DNA of 64,000 nt from an uncultured Bacillota bacterium (GTDB taxonomy: Bacteria; Bacillota_I; Bacilli_A; RFN20; CAG-449): the NCBI GenBank assembly GCA_902493275.1, contig CABUOQ010000005.1:1-64000 (forward strand), read 5' to 3'. The notes beneath the pieces were generated by a model. That model made no database searches and was not told the origin of the DNA. It worked only from the letters and a program-made list of their open reading frames with translations. Each line of letters opens with the position of its first letter. The first letter of the stretch is position 1. The translations under genes and the position numbers were made by a program. Positions 63,907-64,000 of the stretch are shown piece by piece.

Positions 63907-64000
63907 ATGGTTATAGGCATTGATATAGGAGGCATGTCAATTAAATACGGCCTCATAGAAAATGGGAAAATTCTGTTTAAAAATGTTATTAAATTTGATA
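63907..64000 (+). CDS. ROK-family sugar kinase (glucokinase-like), start only
   Basis: Only the first 31 codons lie in the window. They read MVIGIDIGGMSIKYGLIENG, the phosphate-loop start of ROK kinases. AGAGGAAAG precedes the ATG. In this setting it would phosphorylate glucose released from imported maltodextrins, but ROK repressors and N-acetylmannosamine kinases start the same way and the rest is not visible. Confidence 0.75.
   Translation, partial: MVIGIDIGGMSIKYGLIENGKILFKNVIKFD

Overview
The window is a strongly AT-rich stretch of chromosome from a wall-forming, low-GC Gram-positive bacterium. It most resembles small-genome Bacilli close to the Mollicutes or Erysipelotrichia, probably uncultured and gut-associated. 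The evidence is Bacillus-like gene order (dnaD-nth-ponA-recU; gpsB-rnpB; pgsA-cinA-recA-rny-ymdB-miaB-ymcA), a type B RNase P RNA and strong Shine-Dalgarno sites. It has peptidoglycan genes (PBP1, a MurF-like ligase, Ddl) and TGA is a normal stop (for example the dnaD/nth ATGA overlap), so it is not a code-4 mycoplasma. spoVS, which sits in this cluster in Bacillus, is absent.

Layout. 0.1-1.2 kb: a decayed AbiEi-like antitoxin and tRNA-Val. 1.3-8 kb: a CCA-enzyme/M19-dipeptidase fusion, DnaD and endonuclease III facing PBP1, RecU and a DEDDh exonuclease. 8.1-16 kb: a cysteine-rich protein, gpsB, rnpB and the recA/rny/miaB block. 16-28 kb: an FGGY kinase, c-di-AMP synthase, hydrolase-MurF-Ddl, deoD, small membrane and lipoprotein genes, and a degenerate GGDEF-EAL protein. 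28.2-33.9 kb: an accessory patch that begins at tRNA-Ser and holds an IS3 scar, a DUF4143 ATPase, TfoX, gene debris, an XRE membrane regulator and a TIR-Sel1 protein. 33.9-42.4 kb: a heterodimeric ABC exporter, a rubrerythrin, a candidate small RNA, glpK, aminopeptidase P and PnuC behind an attenuator. 42.6-50.8 kb: a maltodextrin operon (binding protein, two permeases, lipid-anchored GH13 enzyme, oversized MalK). 50.8-64 kb: a dead IS200/IS605 element, tRNA-Gly, DegV, thioredoxin, TraX-like and CPBP proteins, a 2136-residue CvpA-like surface protein, YigZ, an Mrp-type Fe-S carrier, a thioredoxin-fold lipoprotein and the start of a ROK kinase.

How the parts fit. The cell lives on imported maltodextrins, cut outside by the GH13 lipoprotein, imported by MalEFGK and phosphorylated by the ROK kinase; a cre-like site overlaps the malE promoter. 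Glycerol and another sugar enter through GlpK and the FGGY kinase. The most unusual items are the CCA-M19 fusion, the TIR-Sel1 protein with an N-terminal zinc ribbon, a roughly 74-nt small RNA with its own promoter and terminator, a three-hairpin leader before pnuC, the MalK coiled-coil extension, and the giant CvpA-like protein. Several genes also have a -10 box so close to the ATG that they look leaderless. No CRISPR array was seen. All calls are from reading the sequence; no database search was run.
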